A stretch of DNA of 64,000 nt from Hydractinia symbiolongicarpus (Eukaryota; Cnidaria; Hydrozoa; Anthoathecata; Hydractiniidae): the NCBI RefSeq assembly GCF_029227915.1, contig NC_079881.1, positions 20,123,501 through 20,187,500 on the forward strand. The letters run 5' to 3'. A program made the translations under genes and the position numbers. This document shows, piece after piece, positions 24,060-35,869 of the stretch. Positions within the stretch are counted from its first letter, which is position 1; every line of letters starts with the position of its first letter. The notes beneath the pieces were generated by a model. It made no database searches, was not told the origin of the DNA, and saw only the letters and a program-made list of their open reading frames with translations.

Positions 24060-24715
24060 GCTCGTGGTTGTGGTAAAACCTAAGAAATTGCGCTCGACAT
24101 CTCGTTGTAGCATCATGGCCTTCTTCGTAAGTTGAAGCCCTAATGGGGTATTTCTGTCGCGTTAGAAGATGATCTTCGTACAGTAGTTGCAGAAATGGTT
24201 GTTTTAATGATTCTATGACGGAGCTAGAATCCTGTGCTTCTCTCTGTTACCATAAATCATAGTGAACTTGCAGAGTACAGATATATTAGTCTATTAGGTC
24301 TCTCATTCTCGAAGAATTTCACGTGGAATTCGTACATCGAATTCAACACTAAATCTGCCGCTGTATATATGGTCTCATTATTGAGTTCGTCACTTCTTTT
24401 AGCCCGAAATTATCAATTACATCTTTAAGGATACAGCTGTGTGTTGAGCACTACGCTACCACCTTTGGGTTGGAGTCTCATTTTCTCTCCTTCATCTCTT
24501 TCATCAAAGATATGTTGATTTTTTGTCGCTCTTCTATAAGTACTTCATGGACATTGGTCGGATGACTTGCACTGATTGATACTTTCACCTGATACGATCT
24601 CCAGGCTTTTAAGCGTAATATCAATCGTTATCTTTCTTTGCCTCTGTAACCCTCTGTTTTCCTCTCTATGTAGCTTCCTGCCTACCCTCGGCTTTGAAGG
24701 AAGCGATGATTTGTA
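24060..24715 (-). pseudogene. Unassigned decayed coding-like sequence
   Basis: On the minus strand several pieces look like former coding sequence with frequent stops, for example SISASHPTNVHEVLIEERQK near 24540 and LTKKAMMLQRDVERNFLG near 24110. The order and strand fit a downstream continuation of the candidate gene at 24943-25402, or an independent mobile-element relic. I cannot name the family. Confidence 0.25.
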
Positions 24716-24942
24716 AAAAAAAGTATGGCTAATACGAAATAATACTTTATGCTAATTCCTTTAGACCAATGTAAAATGCACTAAACTTCGAGTTTGACGA
24801 CATAAATATGTGCGATTATGGCCACAACGTTTATTTTATTTGTTTTTTATTCTTCGACACAGCTGTGTGACCTATGAGAATGTGTTTTTACATAAGCAAC
24901 CTTTAACTTTTATTGGTATATTACAGGCATCGTAAACCTCAC

Positions 24943-25402
24943 CTCGACTTTTTCGAACATATTTCCCACTATTGTTTCTGAAAAGCCTTCCGACAAAAAG
25001 CCTTCCAATGAAGCAATGGTCAAACTTGAAAAGTCGTTAATTCTCTGATATGTGTTCAGAAGATTTATGTGAAGTCTGAGCAAACGGCTTATTTTTTGGC
25101 CCAATTTGAGTCTTAGACCTTTAGCTACCAATTGTTGGCATAAAAATGTGCATCAAGCTAACAAAACACCATTTCTGGTAAAGTCATGGCAAATATTTTA
25201 ATTAACAATAATTGATGAGGCTCAAAGACCTTATAACTTCTTAACTAACTTCTTAACTCTTTTTTTTACAAAAGCTAACTAATATATGTTTTATGAAAGT
25301 ATAACAATTTTACCAAACTCAATATAACTAAAATACGCTCTATTAAACACCGCCATCTTGTTTTTGCATTGCACACTCACCACAAGCGTCACTTGCCGAC
25401 AT
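24943..25402 (-). CDS. Candidate first two exons of an unknown gene, 3' end unresolved
   Basis: On the minus strand an ATG at 25402 gives MSASDAC and meets a GTGAGT donor (exon 25402-25381, phase 1). The next exon, 25124-24943, has an in-phase acceptor and a GTGAGG donor. It adds GLRLKLGQKISRLLRLHINL and a helical segment ending GFLSEGFSETIVGNMFEKVE, which faintly recalls the start of a SAM-like helical fold. About 40 bases into intron 1 is CAAGATGGCGG, a close match to the YY1 site common just downstream of animal transcription starts. No convincing third exon was found; downstream sequence on this strand is full of stops, so this may be a relic. Confidence 0.3.
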
Positions 25403-26379
25403 TTTATAGACGGCCTTTGTAAGACCACCTACTAGTGCGAGGGTCTTTATTTTTTGTCGCCGTCCCAATATCAAAAAGGGAAAAGAACCCTGGGGTCAAG
25501 GTTAGTCAGAAAGAGTGCTATATATGGTCTTAAGAACACTTGGTTTCACGTAGTGCGCGAAACAAGAGACATTTAAAAGCTGAAATTTTACCAAAAATGC
25601 TTACATCAACAAAAATTGTTACGGACAGTCATTAATTAAAGCATGATTATGTGACGTGTAGCTGTCGAAGTACTTTTTTGTTCAATTTTCTTTCGTTTCG
25701 TCTGATAGCTAATACATAGACAAGTGAATAACGGGAAGGACTTATGAAACATACCAAGCCAGTCGGTTTGATCCTTAAATTTAATTCAGATATCACGCGT
25801 TCTAATTCCGCCAGAGGCGTCGCAGCATTTTGCCCCTCCTTTATATTGTGCATTTAAATAACCTTTTACCCCGACATAAAATCACTTCCAATAAAAATTA
25901 ATTGGAAGTTTTATTTTTACATAAGTTTCCCTCGTAAAACCTGTTGCACTCTCCCAACTTTTACAAGAGGAGATATTAAAGCAGCTATGACGAAAAATTT
26001 CATGTCTTCAATTTTATTTATTAATTGAAACTCATATAAATTCCTCATTAATTCCCATGTCAATTGATTAAATATCAAAGTAATTGATAGTTGAAAGGTT
26101 GTAGATTTTGTTTTTAAATGTTGAACTAATAAGTTTGACACTAACATTAATTCACAATTAGCAATGATACTTCGCTGCCACAGGTTGAAGGATGATGCTT
26201 CCATTCTTCCTTACAACAGTTTTGCTTGCTTCGTGTGAAGGTTTGTAAACAATTCTTATTAATAGTGATATCTTCAGTCCAAGGTTTACGTGTGCCGATA
26301 TATGCTTTACAACGTTTACATCCATTATTATAACTAATAAAAGTTAAATTGTTAATTAAACTTTTTGTTTACGTTTTGT

Positions 26380-27062
26380 TAAGGTTGTTTTTACTGCTAC
26401 AATATATTGTTCACAATTAATTGTACAAAATAGTATATTCTTGTACAATATCTTGTACAGATGTAACCGCAATGTGCAATATATTGTGACTTCGAAACTT
26501 ACAAATTCGTAGCTATTTCTAACGTACCTTCTTTATCGCCTATAGTATTGTCAGTCTAGAAAGGACTTTGTATATTTTTGTACAATACATTGCACAGGTG
26601 TAACGCCAATGTACAATGTATTGTTACTTTAAAAACAGTAATTTTTTTGAATTAAATTAATTTGGTTTGAAGAAGCTAGTAGCATTAGCCTTAAAGGGTA
26701 ATGTTCACTGCTACAATACATGTTGTACGCAATATTGTAGAATTAATTGAAGTAAGTAATGTACAATTCTGTACAATTATAAAGAAGAACTATATAAATA
26801 GTTCACATATTTGTTCCGATAATACTTAAATGCGCAGGAAAACAAAGAAAAAATATTTAATTCTTTTGAAATTGAATCAATAGGAATCTACTACTAGCTT
26901 CATCAAATAAAACTAATTTGATTTAAAAAAAAAGTTGTGACCTTTGAAGTCACAATATCTTATACATTGCGGTTACATCTGTACATAATTTTGTACAAGA
27001 ACATACAATTTTGTGCAATTATTTGTGCACAATATATGGTAGCAATGGAAACTACCCTTTAA
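26380..27062. mobile_element. Two abutting TTAA-flanked TIR elements sharing one TTAA
   Basis: TTAA occurs at 26380-26383, 26691-26694 and 27059-27062. The right element (26695-27058) starts AGGGTAATGTTCACTGCTAC. The reverse complement of its right end reads AGGGTAGTTTCCATTGCTAC, so it has good terminal inverted repeats. The left element starts GGTTGTTTTTACTGCTAC and ends with a poorer match, GTAGCATTAGCC. Both contain subterminal copies of a motif like GTACAGATGTAACCGCAATG (near 26457, 26593 and, inverted, 26960). There is no coding capacity. Exact TTAA flanks are the piggyBac target signature, so these are probably piggyBac-type MITEs. Confidence 0.65.
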
Positions 27063-27579
27063 GTGAAGTTAATAATATGCTTCAACTGAACTAAGCAAAT
27101 AGAAATGCGTTAAAATCTTGTTTAAAAGATATTTCTCTTAAGGGTTTTTTATAAGTTATTTTCCTCATTTAGTTGTCGTAAAGACAAAATAACTAGATAA
27201 TTAAAGAGATCCAATTACTGCTTCTTTTTTGGAATTGAAAGTCACACAAAAGGTGACTCCTAGCATTGCTTATTTTACTGTTTTATTATTTATGTTGTTC
27301 AGGAGAGCACGATAAATCATTGTCTAACTAGTTTCAGTCGGTTTGGATTTACAGTTCTCTTTTGAATCAACAAGTTTTATATCTAACAATAGCATAGCCG
27401 ATATTGCGCCTCGTAGTAGCCAATGTTAATGGGAGACATCTATATGGAGTTTACTTTGCCGATTTTGTCTTCAAGATATTCTTTAACCGTATTAAAACAC
27501 CTTTACAGTCAAACTGCCTCGGTGTCAGATTAAAGGTTATTTGACTTGTACGAATTATATCTGACACGAGTTAAAAATA

Positions 27580-27685
27580 GTGATTCAGAGCAAAAATTGA
27601 GAGCAGAGATTGAGAGCAGTGATTCAGAGCAAAAATTGAGAGCAGAGATTGAGAGCAGTGATTCAGAGCAGAGATTCACAGCATT
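27580..27685. repeat. 39-bp tandem repeat, about 2.7 copies
   Basis: Units of GTGATTCAGAGC followed by AAAAATTGAGAGCAGAGATTG (or a shortened form) start at about 27580, 27619 and 27658. Confidence 0.8.
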
Positions 27686-28686
27686 AGTATTTATTGATGC
27701 AAGGATTTGTCGTTAAAAGTTTTGAAAGATCAATTATTTTCTTATATTCTTTTCTCTCGATAAAAATCGAAAAAATAATTTCGATATTTCAAATCAGATC
27801 CTGTCTACTTGTTCCATCAAATTGTAACAGTGCCAATTAGCTAAAGAATCGAAAATAATTCAAGTTTATGTTATTAATGTGGTTTGGTTGTTTATCCCAT
27901 ATCTTGCTTGGAATGATATATTATGACTACGGGATCGACAGACGTAATTTCATCCGGATTCTGAAATATGGAAGAAGTCTTACAAATATGGGAGGAAACC
28001 TTTGAACGTCCTGAAGTTTTACACAAATCCTACAATCACTGGGCATTCGGGTTTAGTATATCTCCATCACATCACCAAATTTAATAAGACTTATGCTTTA
28101 AATTGAAAAACTCAAACAAAAATAACTTTATCTACTCCAACATAAGGCCGTCTATACTTTGAAACATAGTGACTGTTACAGCTAGAATAAAAATTATTTG
28201 AAAATGTTCAGAAAATCTACATTTGTGAGAAATGATTTCTAAAAAAAAGCGGCCATGTCAGTGATGAAATCTTACCTGTAAACAAACTTCAGAATGACCT
28301 AGCCATGTTATATTTTGTGGTCAAGTTATGATTTGACCACATATTAGTGCAAGATTCCTTGCATTTTTAACATGATCATCTTAGTCATTGGTAGCATATT
28401 TTAGGACAAATGAAGTGACTAAGGATAAGACAGGGTTTTTTTTATAGAAACATAAATTTAATTTAAACTTCCTTTCTTACATGCAATAGATCCTGAAGTA
28501 GCAAAACTTTATACAATAGTGGAATACGAACAGATTCCAGGTGAAAAAAATAATTTAATGATTGCATAAAGATCAAAAATGAAGTCACATGTATCAATAG
28601 GCATCATAGGCAATTATTCCAGTTTTACAATATACTTTCGTAGTAAAAACTGCTGTTCTCGTTTTAATAACTATAAACCTTCACAG

Positions 28687-31600
28687 GAAATACATTCCAA
28701 AAAGACGGTACCTCAAGAGTCATTTCTCGCTTACTTTAACCAACCTGGTCATTATGGTATGAAGCATTTAGGCAAACTAAATTGAATTATTTTCTTCTAC
28801 ACGGGGCGAATAAGTTCAAAGTGACCTTTGATGATGAGTAATAACCTTTGTTATTTTCTTGTCATTTTTATTATTATTTTTTTAGTTGTAGTTTATTACT
28901 GTGTTACTATGCGGTAACTTTTTTTCGAATTTCGATTTAAATTATTTCTCACACTCTTTTTTTTGTCTACATTTGTAGCATCAGTGTGTAACAGTTTTGT
29001 TTCTCGATCCTCTTCTTTTTCATTCCTTCAGCGGATTTATTCCCTTTACTGGGTTTTCAAAAAAAACTCATGCGCTCTGTTATCACCTTGTATCCCTGCT
29101 CGGCTGGAAAGAGAATGAAGCGTTCTTATTGACTTTTTTTAAAAATCGAAATTTCTAGTTTACAATTCCAGACATCATGTTTTACAAAAAACCGTTTTCC
29201 ATAAGGTCTGCATTATGGAAAAATTCACTTTACTACTTAAAACACTTTAAAATCCTGAAATCTGAGGGTGCTGACGTCAGCAGAAATGATGACACTTTAA
29301 GATTTTAGATCTGACAAAATAATCTGAGATTATAAGTACGCTGTGAATAATAACAAGTAAAATTTCATAAGTTCGGAGGTGCGTTTTTCTTTCATAGATA
29401 CGGCTTCCTCGATTGCTTGTGGTCACAAGCTTTAAAAATTCACAATCCTTTGCAATAATTTATGTCACGGATTGTAGATTTCTATAGGCGTCCAGGTTCT
29501 GTGATGTCACTATATATCTCTTCTGTATCTTTTATAAAGACGATTTTAGAGGTTCCGCCAAAAATGTGAAATTAAGTCCCTGGAAATGCGCGTGACATGT
29601 CACCCGGTAGATATTTTTTAACAATTCTATTAACGAGTTATATTCTATAAACATAAAGAATCAAGTAATAGAAGTTTTACCAGCATTTAGTTAATCATTC
29701 TAATAAATTTATTACTTTTGCAAAACAAACCACACCTTTTAAAACTTTTTGAACTGACACAAGAACGTTTGTGCGATTATTTTTTTAATAATTTGTTTAT
29801 ATTACTTTTTTACAGACTTCCAGATCCTTTTTTGCTAATAAGTTATTTCTAAAAACTAATATTGTTATTAATACCAGACTTTAGTCTGTGAGAAATTGCA
29901 CGTGACAGTTCCTATTTTACACGTGTACCCTTGTCCTGAGGTGCTAAAATGATGCGGTTTTGATTTAATAATCTGTCTGTAACACTCCGTCCTTTTCCCG
30001 TTCCCGTTTCCGTTCCCGTCAAAAAACTTGAAAGAAGAAATCCGCCTTTAAACTAGCGGTTATCAAGGGTTGAACGTTAGGTTAAGCGCTTAAAAGCACA
30101 GGTTTACAGTATATGGCCAATCCAGTGAAGCACTAAAAGCGTTTCGGGTGTAGTATATTATCAAAAAGAACTTTTGCGTGGTTTCGTCATTACACAATTT
30201 AATCAGAATGTACTAGGTTAAGCCGTTTTGTGTGCTAGAATAGAGCACATCCATGATGGTTAAGCCGTTTTGTGTGCTAAGATAGAGCACATCCATGATG
30301 ATTAGACCGTTTTGTAGCCCCTTTAAGTTATTCAATTTAGTAAAACTTTTTTTTAGCAAGACATTTGGAAGTAAAGCAATGTCAACAGTACAGTGGCAAT
30401 ATATGCGATAAAGCCGACTATGATGAACCAGAGAAGCGTATGCTTGTTTATGTCGATCCTAATTACTCCCAACGCAAAATGGAAAAAGAATTGCAACGTC
30501 TTGTTGATCAGTTAGAAAACATTGCTCATATTTCTTGTCAATCATTTCTTAAATACGTTCTTTGCAATCGCTTCTTCCCAGTTTGTCGTCGTGAAAATGG
30601 CAAACCACACTATGTCCAATCAGTGTGTAGAGACACCTGTGAAAAAGCAAAGTATAGTCTGTGCTATGATGATATTAAATGCATTCCAGAATTATCAGAA
30701 AGATTCTTCGGTACAAGTTGCATGACGTTGCCAACAAAAGGATGTTTCAGTTTTGAAATACCATGTAAGTAATTATTTAACTTCAAATATTAAATTATCT
30801 TGTCCCGGTAACTTACTGGGGCATGCAATGTATTTAACTCGTTCAAAACATCCATCCCATTTAGTTCTACCTGTAATGAAATTGAAAAAATCTACCAGTA
30901 TGTAAGTGATCTGAAGAAATGAATCAAGAATCATAAAATTCTCTTTCTCAATATAACAACAATGTTTTCTATTTTTCTCCTGTTCCCTTTCTATTTGGTG
31001 CTCAGTTCCTGTAAACTGATAAATGATCTGTTTTAACGTCCAGTTTATTTCTCAGCATCGATCTGTAAACTGATAAATGAGCTCGCTTCGTAATCACAAG
31101 GTCCGTGGTTCCGTTTACATCGATCATGACCTGCATTGATAACAGTGTTTGCAATACCCTCGCTAAATATTCGGAATAATAATAAATGAAACATTTTAAC
31201 ATTCAGTTTATTTTTCGGCATCGATCTAACTGGAATTTAAATTTTTTCAATATTTGCCGGAATTTAATTTTACGATTACGTTACCAAAACGCTTTTGGTT
31301 TCTTTTTTTAATGAAAGGGACAATGTAAAGTATTTTTCTCTCAGTGACCAATTTTGTATTTACTTTTCCTTTAGAATTTAATTTGGTAAACAAACTCGCG
31401 GGTAAACAAAGTTTCACAAATTAAGTTACAAATTATAAAAAAGCGTAATTTCCAGCAACTTTTTTTTTGCGTAACATTAGGCGCGTTAAGTAGGAAGTGG
31501 TAAATAAACCCAATTTTTGTTCAGCGTAGAATATATTTCATCAGCCTGGTGATTTTTTTTCTGTTTAGCAACAAAAGTCACCATTGAAGATTCGTGCCGA

Positions 31601-34600
31601 CAATCAAACTACCCAAACTCACAACCAACAGAAGGTATATACACTTAAATTAATACACAAGATGTTCACAACAACGGAAAAATTGTCTGAACACGACTGA
31701 GAAGCAAAAGTGCAGTTTAGTGGTTATAACTCTTGTACTTTGTGTGGTAGACCGGGGTTCGATTCCCCTTGGTGGTGATTCAATATGAGCGAGTGAATTT
31801 TACCATTGTCCCGGGTTAACCCAATCCATGTTAGGGAATTTGAGGAGATGGCACAATGTGTGGGCCGTTGAATGTTACAGGGAGTTGTCTGGCAGAACGC
31901 GGCCCTAATTAGTATGCGTAGCTTAAATTGAGTATTAAAGACTCTAGGGCTCCCCATCTAAGCCATGGCCCCTCCCGGAAATAATAGACAGTGTATATCT
32001 CTCGATATTTGTGTGACTAGCCAAGTTAAATATGCAAATCTATGTATCTATCTTAAAGCATGGTTAATGAATTCTTTTATAAGTTGCATGCTGAATAAAT
32101 AAGTTTCATTTGAATAAATACTGCAGCATATACTAATATATTTATATTTTAGCTAATAAGCAAGAATGGTTCACGTCACACAAAAATAGCTTCATACAGA
32201 ACTCCAAACCAATTCAGTTACATGACAATACAACTGACATATACGGACTTAATAAATACTTTGAACAATTGAATATATATTGCTTCAGAAATGAAACAAA
32301 GTTGTCGCAACTTATAGGATTAAACGTGTCAGAAGAGCTTACTATGAGGTATTTTGAGATCAAAGATATTGGCTCTTATAAAATAAATAGTTATTGTCTG
32401 TTGCAGAAGCGAAGGAATACCACCTCCAAATCCACAACACAAACACATGGTTATACAATACTCATAGTTAAAATAGGTGATTTGCCTAAATATAGACCAG
32501 ATGAATATATTACTTTACAGAAAGTCAGTGTATATATTGAGCATTCTTTGCGTGGAAATTTTATTAAAGCAAGAGGAAGCCATGTTTTATGTGGAACTCT
32601 TTTTGCATATGAAATATTTTCAGAAAGTAAAAATAAGGTTATTCTCCACGCAAAATCTACGAAAACACTCACAATGACGATGGTAGAATTGTCACATCGG
32701 TTTAGCATCATACCCCCAGAAATTTTCGACATTGTAACAAGGAGTATTGAATTTATTAGTACGTTAATATTTGATAAACCAATGTGGAGCATATTATGGC
32801 ATGATAACAAAAGAATCTCCGCATTTAAAGGAAATTCGTCTGTAAATGTCCTAAAAATCCTAAAAAATAATGTTCAGACGGAATTATTTATTAGCGCTCA
32901 GCCAAAATTTTGGATTATCAAAATGTCCATGCAACTATCACTTTATGAAATTATTGGAACCATTCTACCCTTCCATAAAGTACCGATATTTGCTAAAAAT
33001 ATGTTGTTGAAGTTGAGTGAAGAATTGAATGTTGACAAGGTTAGTGAACTTACTTTATTTAATGAATCAACTCTTTCTAATTCAAATTCAGATTATAATA
33101 TCCATTTTACACGATAAAACATTCTCTTGCCAGTTTTATAAACTCCATATCACAGTGCCTTATTCCAAACGAATTTATTGATACGTATAACATCATAATT
33201 TTTTTCCACTTTTGAAACATTTTGATTCTTTGGGCTGGAATATTAAGTTTGTGATGTAATACTGGGTACCATGCATTTTTTAGGTAGATTATATATTATC
33301 AAGCGGTGGTGTTAATATGCCAAAAACGGGACATTTTAAAAAGCACTACACCTTGTACAATCACATCTTTAACAAACACAACGACAAAACCATTGCCATG
33401 GAGATACAGGGTAGATCTAGAAAAAGTCCCAAAGAGTTTGAACTGTTAGATGATGATACGAAATTTGTGTTGCATGTTAATTTGCAAAAAGAAAACACGT
33501 GGTTGATTGAAATTATATTTAAAGAACATAACGAGAGAGAAACAAGCTGTACGCAGAAACTGGTAAGTGTGCGTAATATAAACAAATATTCTGAAACAAA
33601 TTATAGTTTTTCTTTCCAATAAAAGTCAGCGTTGTACTAAAACACGTAATTCAAAGTATAATCCTTTTGTGGTAAAAAAATTATAAAAACATCCTTCCTT
33701 CATCTAAATTTCACACACACACCAGCGTATTATTGTAGACTAGTTGACGGCCCTAACTAGGCAAACAATTATAGAGGCAAATTTTGGATAGCTCCTCAAG
33801 TATGGAAATTATTTTTACAAATTTCGTTTAACAAATGAGCGGTAATAACATTTACTTTTAAGGTAGCCACAGACGGGTAGACGTATTTGTGTATTATTGC
33901 ATAAGATAGTTGGACGGCCGTTAAAATGTCCACTTGATTAGAATCAGTTAACTGGGATTTATAGGGACCGTCCATAAACAAAAAGGAATTGGTTAAGTTC
34001 TCCTTTCACTGTGCACAGCTTCAAATGTATAGAATAACACGCAGAAATTTTGATTTCGTAATCATTCCCGTTTATGATACACAAAATAAGTTGTTAACTT
34101 GTTATCTCTGCTTTTTGTAGTGTGAAACGACTGTACAATAACGTATATGATTTGACAAACAGTTTAGAATGTATTTAGGCTTGAAGATCAATTCTTACTT
34201 CCAGGAAAACGCTTTTTCAGCACTGAGCATGGGGGCGCTTATATAACAGTCTTTACGTGCTATAAAAGGTCTTGCATTCGCCATTTAAGAACATTTCCAT
34301 ATTTTGTCAGAGCCCTTCTACAATTGCTTGATTCGAATACTTTCCAAAGAAACTTGTATTGCATTAAAACTTTTATTTTTTTCAGAAAAAGCGGATCATA
34401 TGGCGAAAATATATCACAAGATTTAAAGAATTACAAAACAAAACACAAAACATAGGAAGTAAAATTTTAAGGAGCAAAGTTAATTGTACAGTGTGTTGCA
34501 AAGTGAACGTTAGAACGCTGCTGTCGATGAAGGCGCATATTTATAAAGCACAGTCACTATTTGGGACCTCTTACCAGCTAGACTTAGAAGTAGGAATTTT

Positions 34601-34658
34601 AAAGAAGTATTCACTCATTACATACATCTTAAAAAACTACAATTTACCTTTCATTTAA
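28687..34658 (+). CDS. Frizzled-CRD protein with long unassigned C-terminal region (5' end unresolved)
   Basis: Exons 28687-28756, 30357-30764, 31569-31634, 32153-33039, 33284-33562 and 34386-34658 join with matching phases (0,1,1,1,0,0) into about 660 residues. Exon 2 encodes a Frizzled-type cysteine-rich domain. It opens CQQYSGNIC (C-x7-C), followed by VYVDPNYSQRKMEKE, then CQSFLKYVLC, FFPVC and VCRDTCEKAK. The order and the YVD/CRD.CE signatures are closest to ROR/MuSK-type CRDs, which bind Wnts or lipids. The following 500 residues contain no kringle, membrane span or kinase I can see and match no family I know. They carry N-glycosylation sequons and few cysteines until VNCTVCCKVNV in the last exon. 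It is probably secreted, but no signal peptide exon was found, so the N-terminus is missing. A small exon-like piece at 28495-28545 is out of phase with this model. Confidence 0.7.
30216..30318. repeat. 42-bp tandem repeat just before the CRD exon
   Basis: Units beginning GGTTAAGCCGTTTTGTGTGC at 30216 and 30258 and a partial third unit at 30300 lie 40-140 bases upstream of the CRD exon acceptor. Each full unit includes AGAGCACATCCATGATG. Confidence 0.85.
31705..31975 (+). mobile_element. tRNA-derived SINE, type 1
   Basis: An internal pol III promoter is visible. The A-box-like TAGTGGTTATAACTC starts near 31718, and a perfect B box, GGTTCGATTCC, lies at 31756-31766, the spacing of a tRNA. A GC-richer unrelated body follows (GTCCCGGGTTAACCC, GGCCGTTGAATG, GGCCCTAATTAG). 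No anticodon stem or acceptor stem closes, so it is not a functional tRNA gene. It lies in an intron of the CRD gene. Confidence 0.7.
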
Positions 34659-34753
34659 ATTATCTGATGTATTTACTTCTTACGCTATTCGGTGATAATA
34701 ATCTGTAGAAAGACAGTGAATGATATAAAAAATTTTCAATTTTTTTTCTTTAT

Positions 34754-34759
34754 AATAAA
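34754..34759 (+). terminator. Polyadenylation signal of the CRD gene
   Basis: AATAAA lies 96 bases after the stop codon of the Frizzled-CRD gene, in an AT-rich 3' UTR. Confidence 0.5.
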
Positions 34760-34889
34760 TTAACTATTACTGTATTCTCTATTGATACAATGAAAGACAT
34801 CTACAATCATAAACACTTGAAGGTATCTGGAAAGGCGACAACTTTAAGAACATAAGATTGACACTATACGATTCTAGTGACGTTGGGTC

Positions 34890-35165
34890 CCGTTTTCCTA
34901 CACAGACGACTGGTAGAGTGTTCGCTTCCAGTGCGAAAGTTCTCGGGTTCAAACACCGGGCAGAGACTATAAAAGTGTTAATCTATCCTGCTTAGCGTTC
35001 AGCATGAGAATAGGATTGATATCTTAGACGGTTGTCTAGTTGAACGATTGCTGTGCTCTCGTAACATTCGTGATTCAAATGGGAGCTTGAAATGCACTAG
35101 AATCCCTTCACAGGATCCTCGTTGATAGGCTATCATGGGCAAACCATTTTAATAAGTTCAATATG
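34890..35165 (+). mobile_element. tRNA-derived SINE, type 2
   Basis: The A-box-like TGGTAGAGTGTTCGCTTCC starts at 34911 and a B-box-like GGTTCAAACAC lies at 34946-34956. About 200 bases of GC-richer tail follow (TAGACGGTTGTCTAGTTG, AGGATCCTCGTTGATAGG). The body shares no obvious sequence with the SINE at 31.7 kb, so the window contains two families. Confidence 0.55.
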
Positions 35166-35589
35166 ATGAGGCTTCATGGGATTTCATTTTTCTTTTTTCA
35201 ATAATTTGTTTTTTGATTTCATTTACCTAGTAATGATAATTTTCATTCTCTTCTCTTTTCATCCATATCTTTAATAACAACAACATCAGCTAGACGGTCA
35301 TCAACTGCATTATTGTGAAGTATACATTCTATGTTGTGATTGGTTATCGTCAAAGAACAGTCATACTCAGGCTCAGACATTTAAGGTACAATAATGAGAT
35401 ATGTGCTTTCACTATCATTAATTTTATCTAAATTAACAAGAACTTGTCAATTTTGGTTTCAGTTACTAAAATTGCCTGTGTCTTAAACAATTTATAAAAT
35501 CACTGCTTGCTTTATGAACTATGAAAAGATAATTTAGCAGTCACGAAACCTGTTACATTTAATTACGATGTTGCTTTAAAATCACACCT

Positions 35590-35865
35590 TTCTACAACTT
35601 ACATTCTGGAAGTTCTGTACGGCGCGACGTTCTACGACGTTTTTTAAAATTACGGCTAATCTAAATTTATAATTAATCTATCCAACTCCAATTAATCTAT
35701 CCAAATGTTATTAGGAAAAAATAAAAAAATAAAAAAAAATAGATAAAAAAACCGAACCAAACGTTTTTCGAATTAACGATATAAGAGTCGCGGGAGAACG
35801 GAATCACAGCTTACATTTTGGAAATTCTGTACCGTTAATTTGACGTTCTACGACGTTTGAGCGTA
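35590..35865. repeat. Two diverged copies of a ~210-bp repeat
   Basis: CTTACATTCTGGAAGTTCTGTAC followed by GACGTTCTACGACGTTT is found at about 35600 and again, with small changes, at about 35810. An AT-rich spacer separates them. Confidence 0.65.
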
Positions 35866-35869
35866 AGAA

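Noticed and set aside
25917-26204. 95-residue minus-strand frame
   Set aside because: No domain, low-complexity AT codons and no defensible splice connection to the candidate gene at 25.4 kb.
28495-28545. Additional 5' exon of the CRD gene (PEVAKLYTIVEYEQIP)
   Set aside because: It has AG and GT borders, but joining it to the exon at 28687 shifts the frame and meets a stop after 16 codons.
31718-31790. Functional tRNA gene
   Set aside because: A and B boxes are present, but no acceptor or anticodon stem closes, and a SINE body follows directly.
34386-34658. Confident netrin (NTR) domain, making the gene an sFRP
   Set aside because: Only a CxxC start and one strand-like stretch agree; the required remaining cysteines are absent, so it is kept only as speculation.
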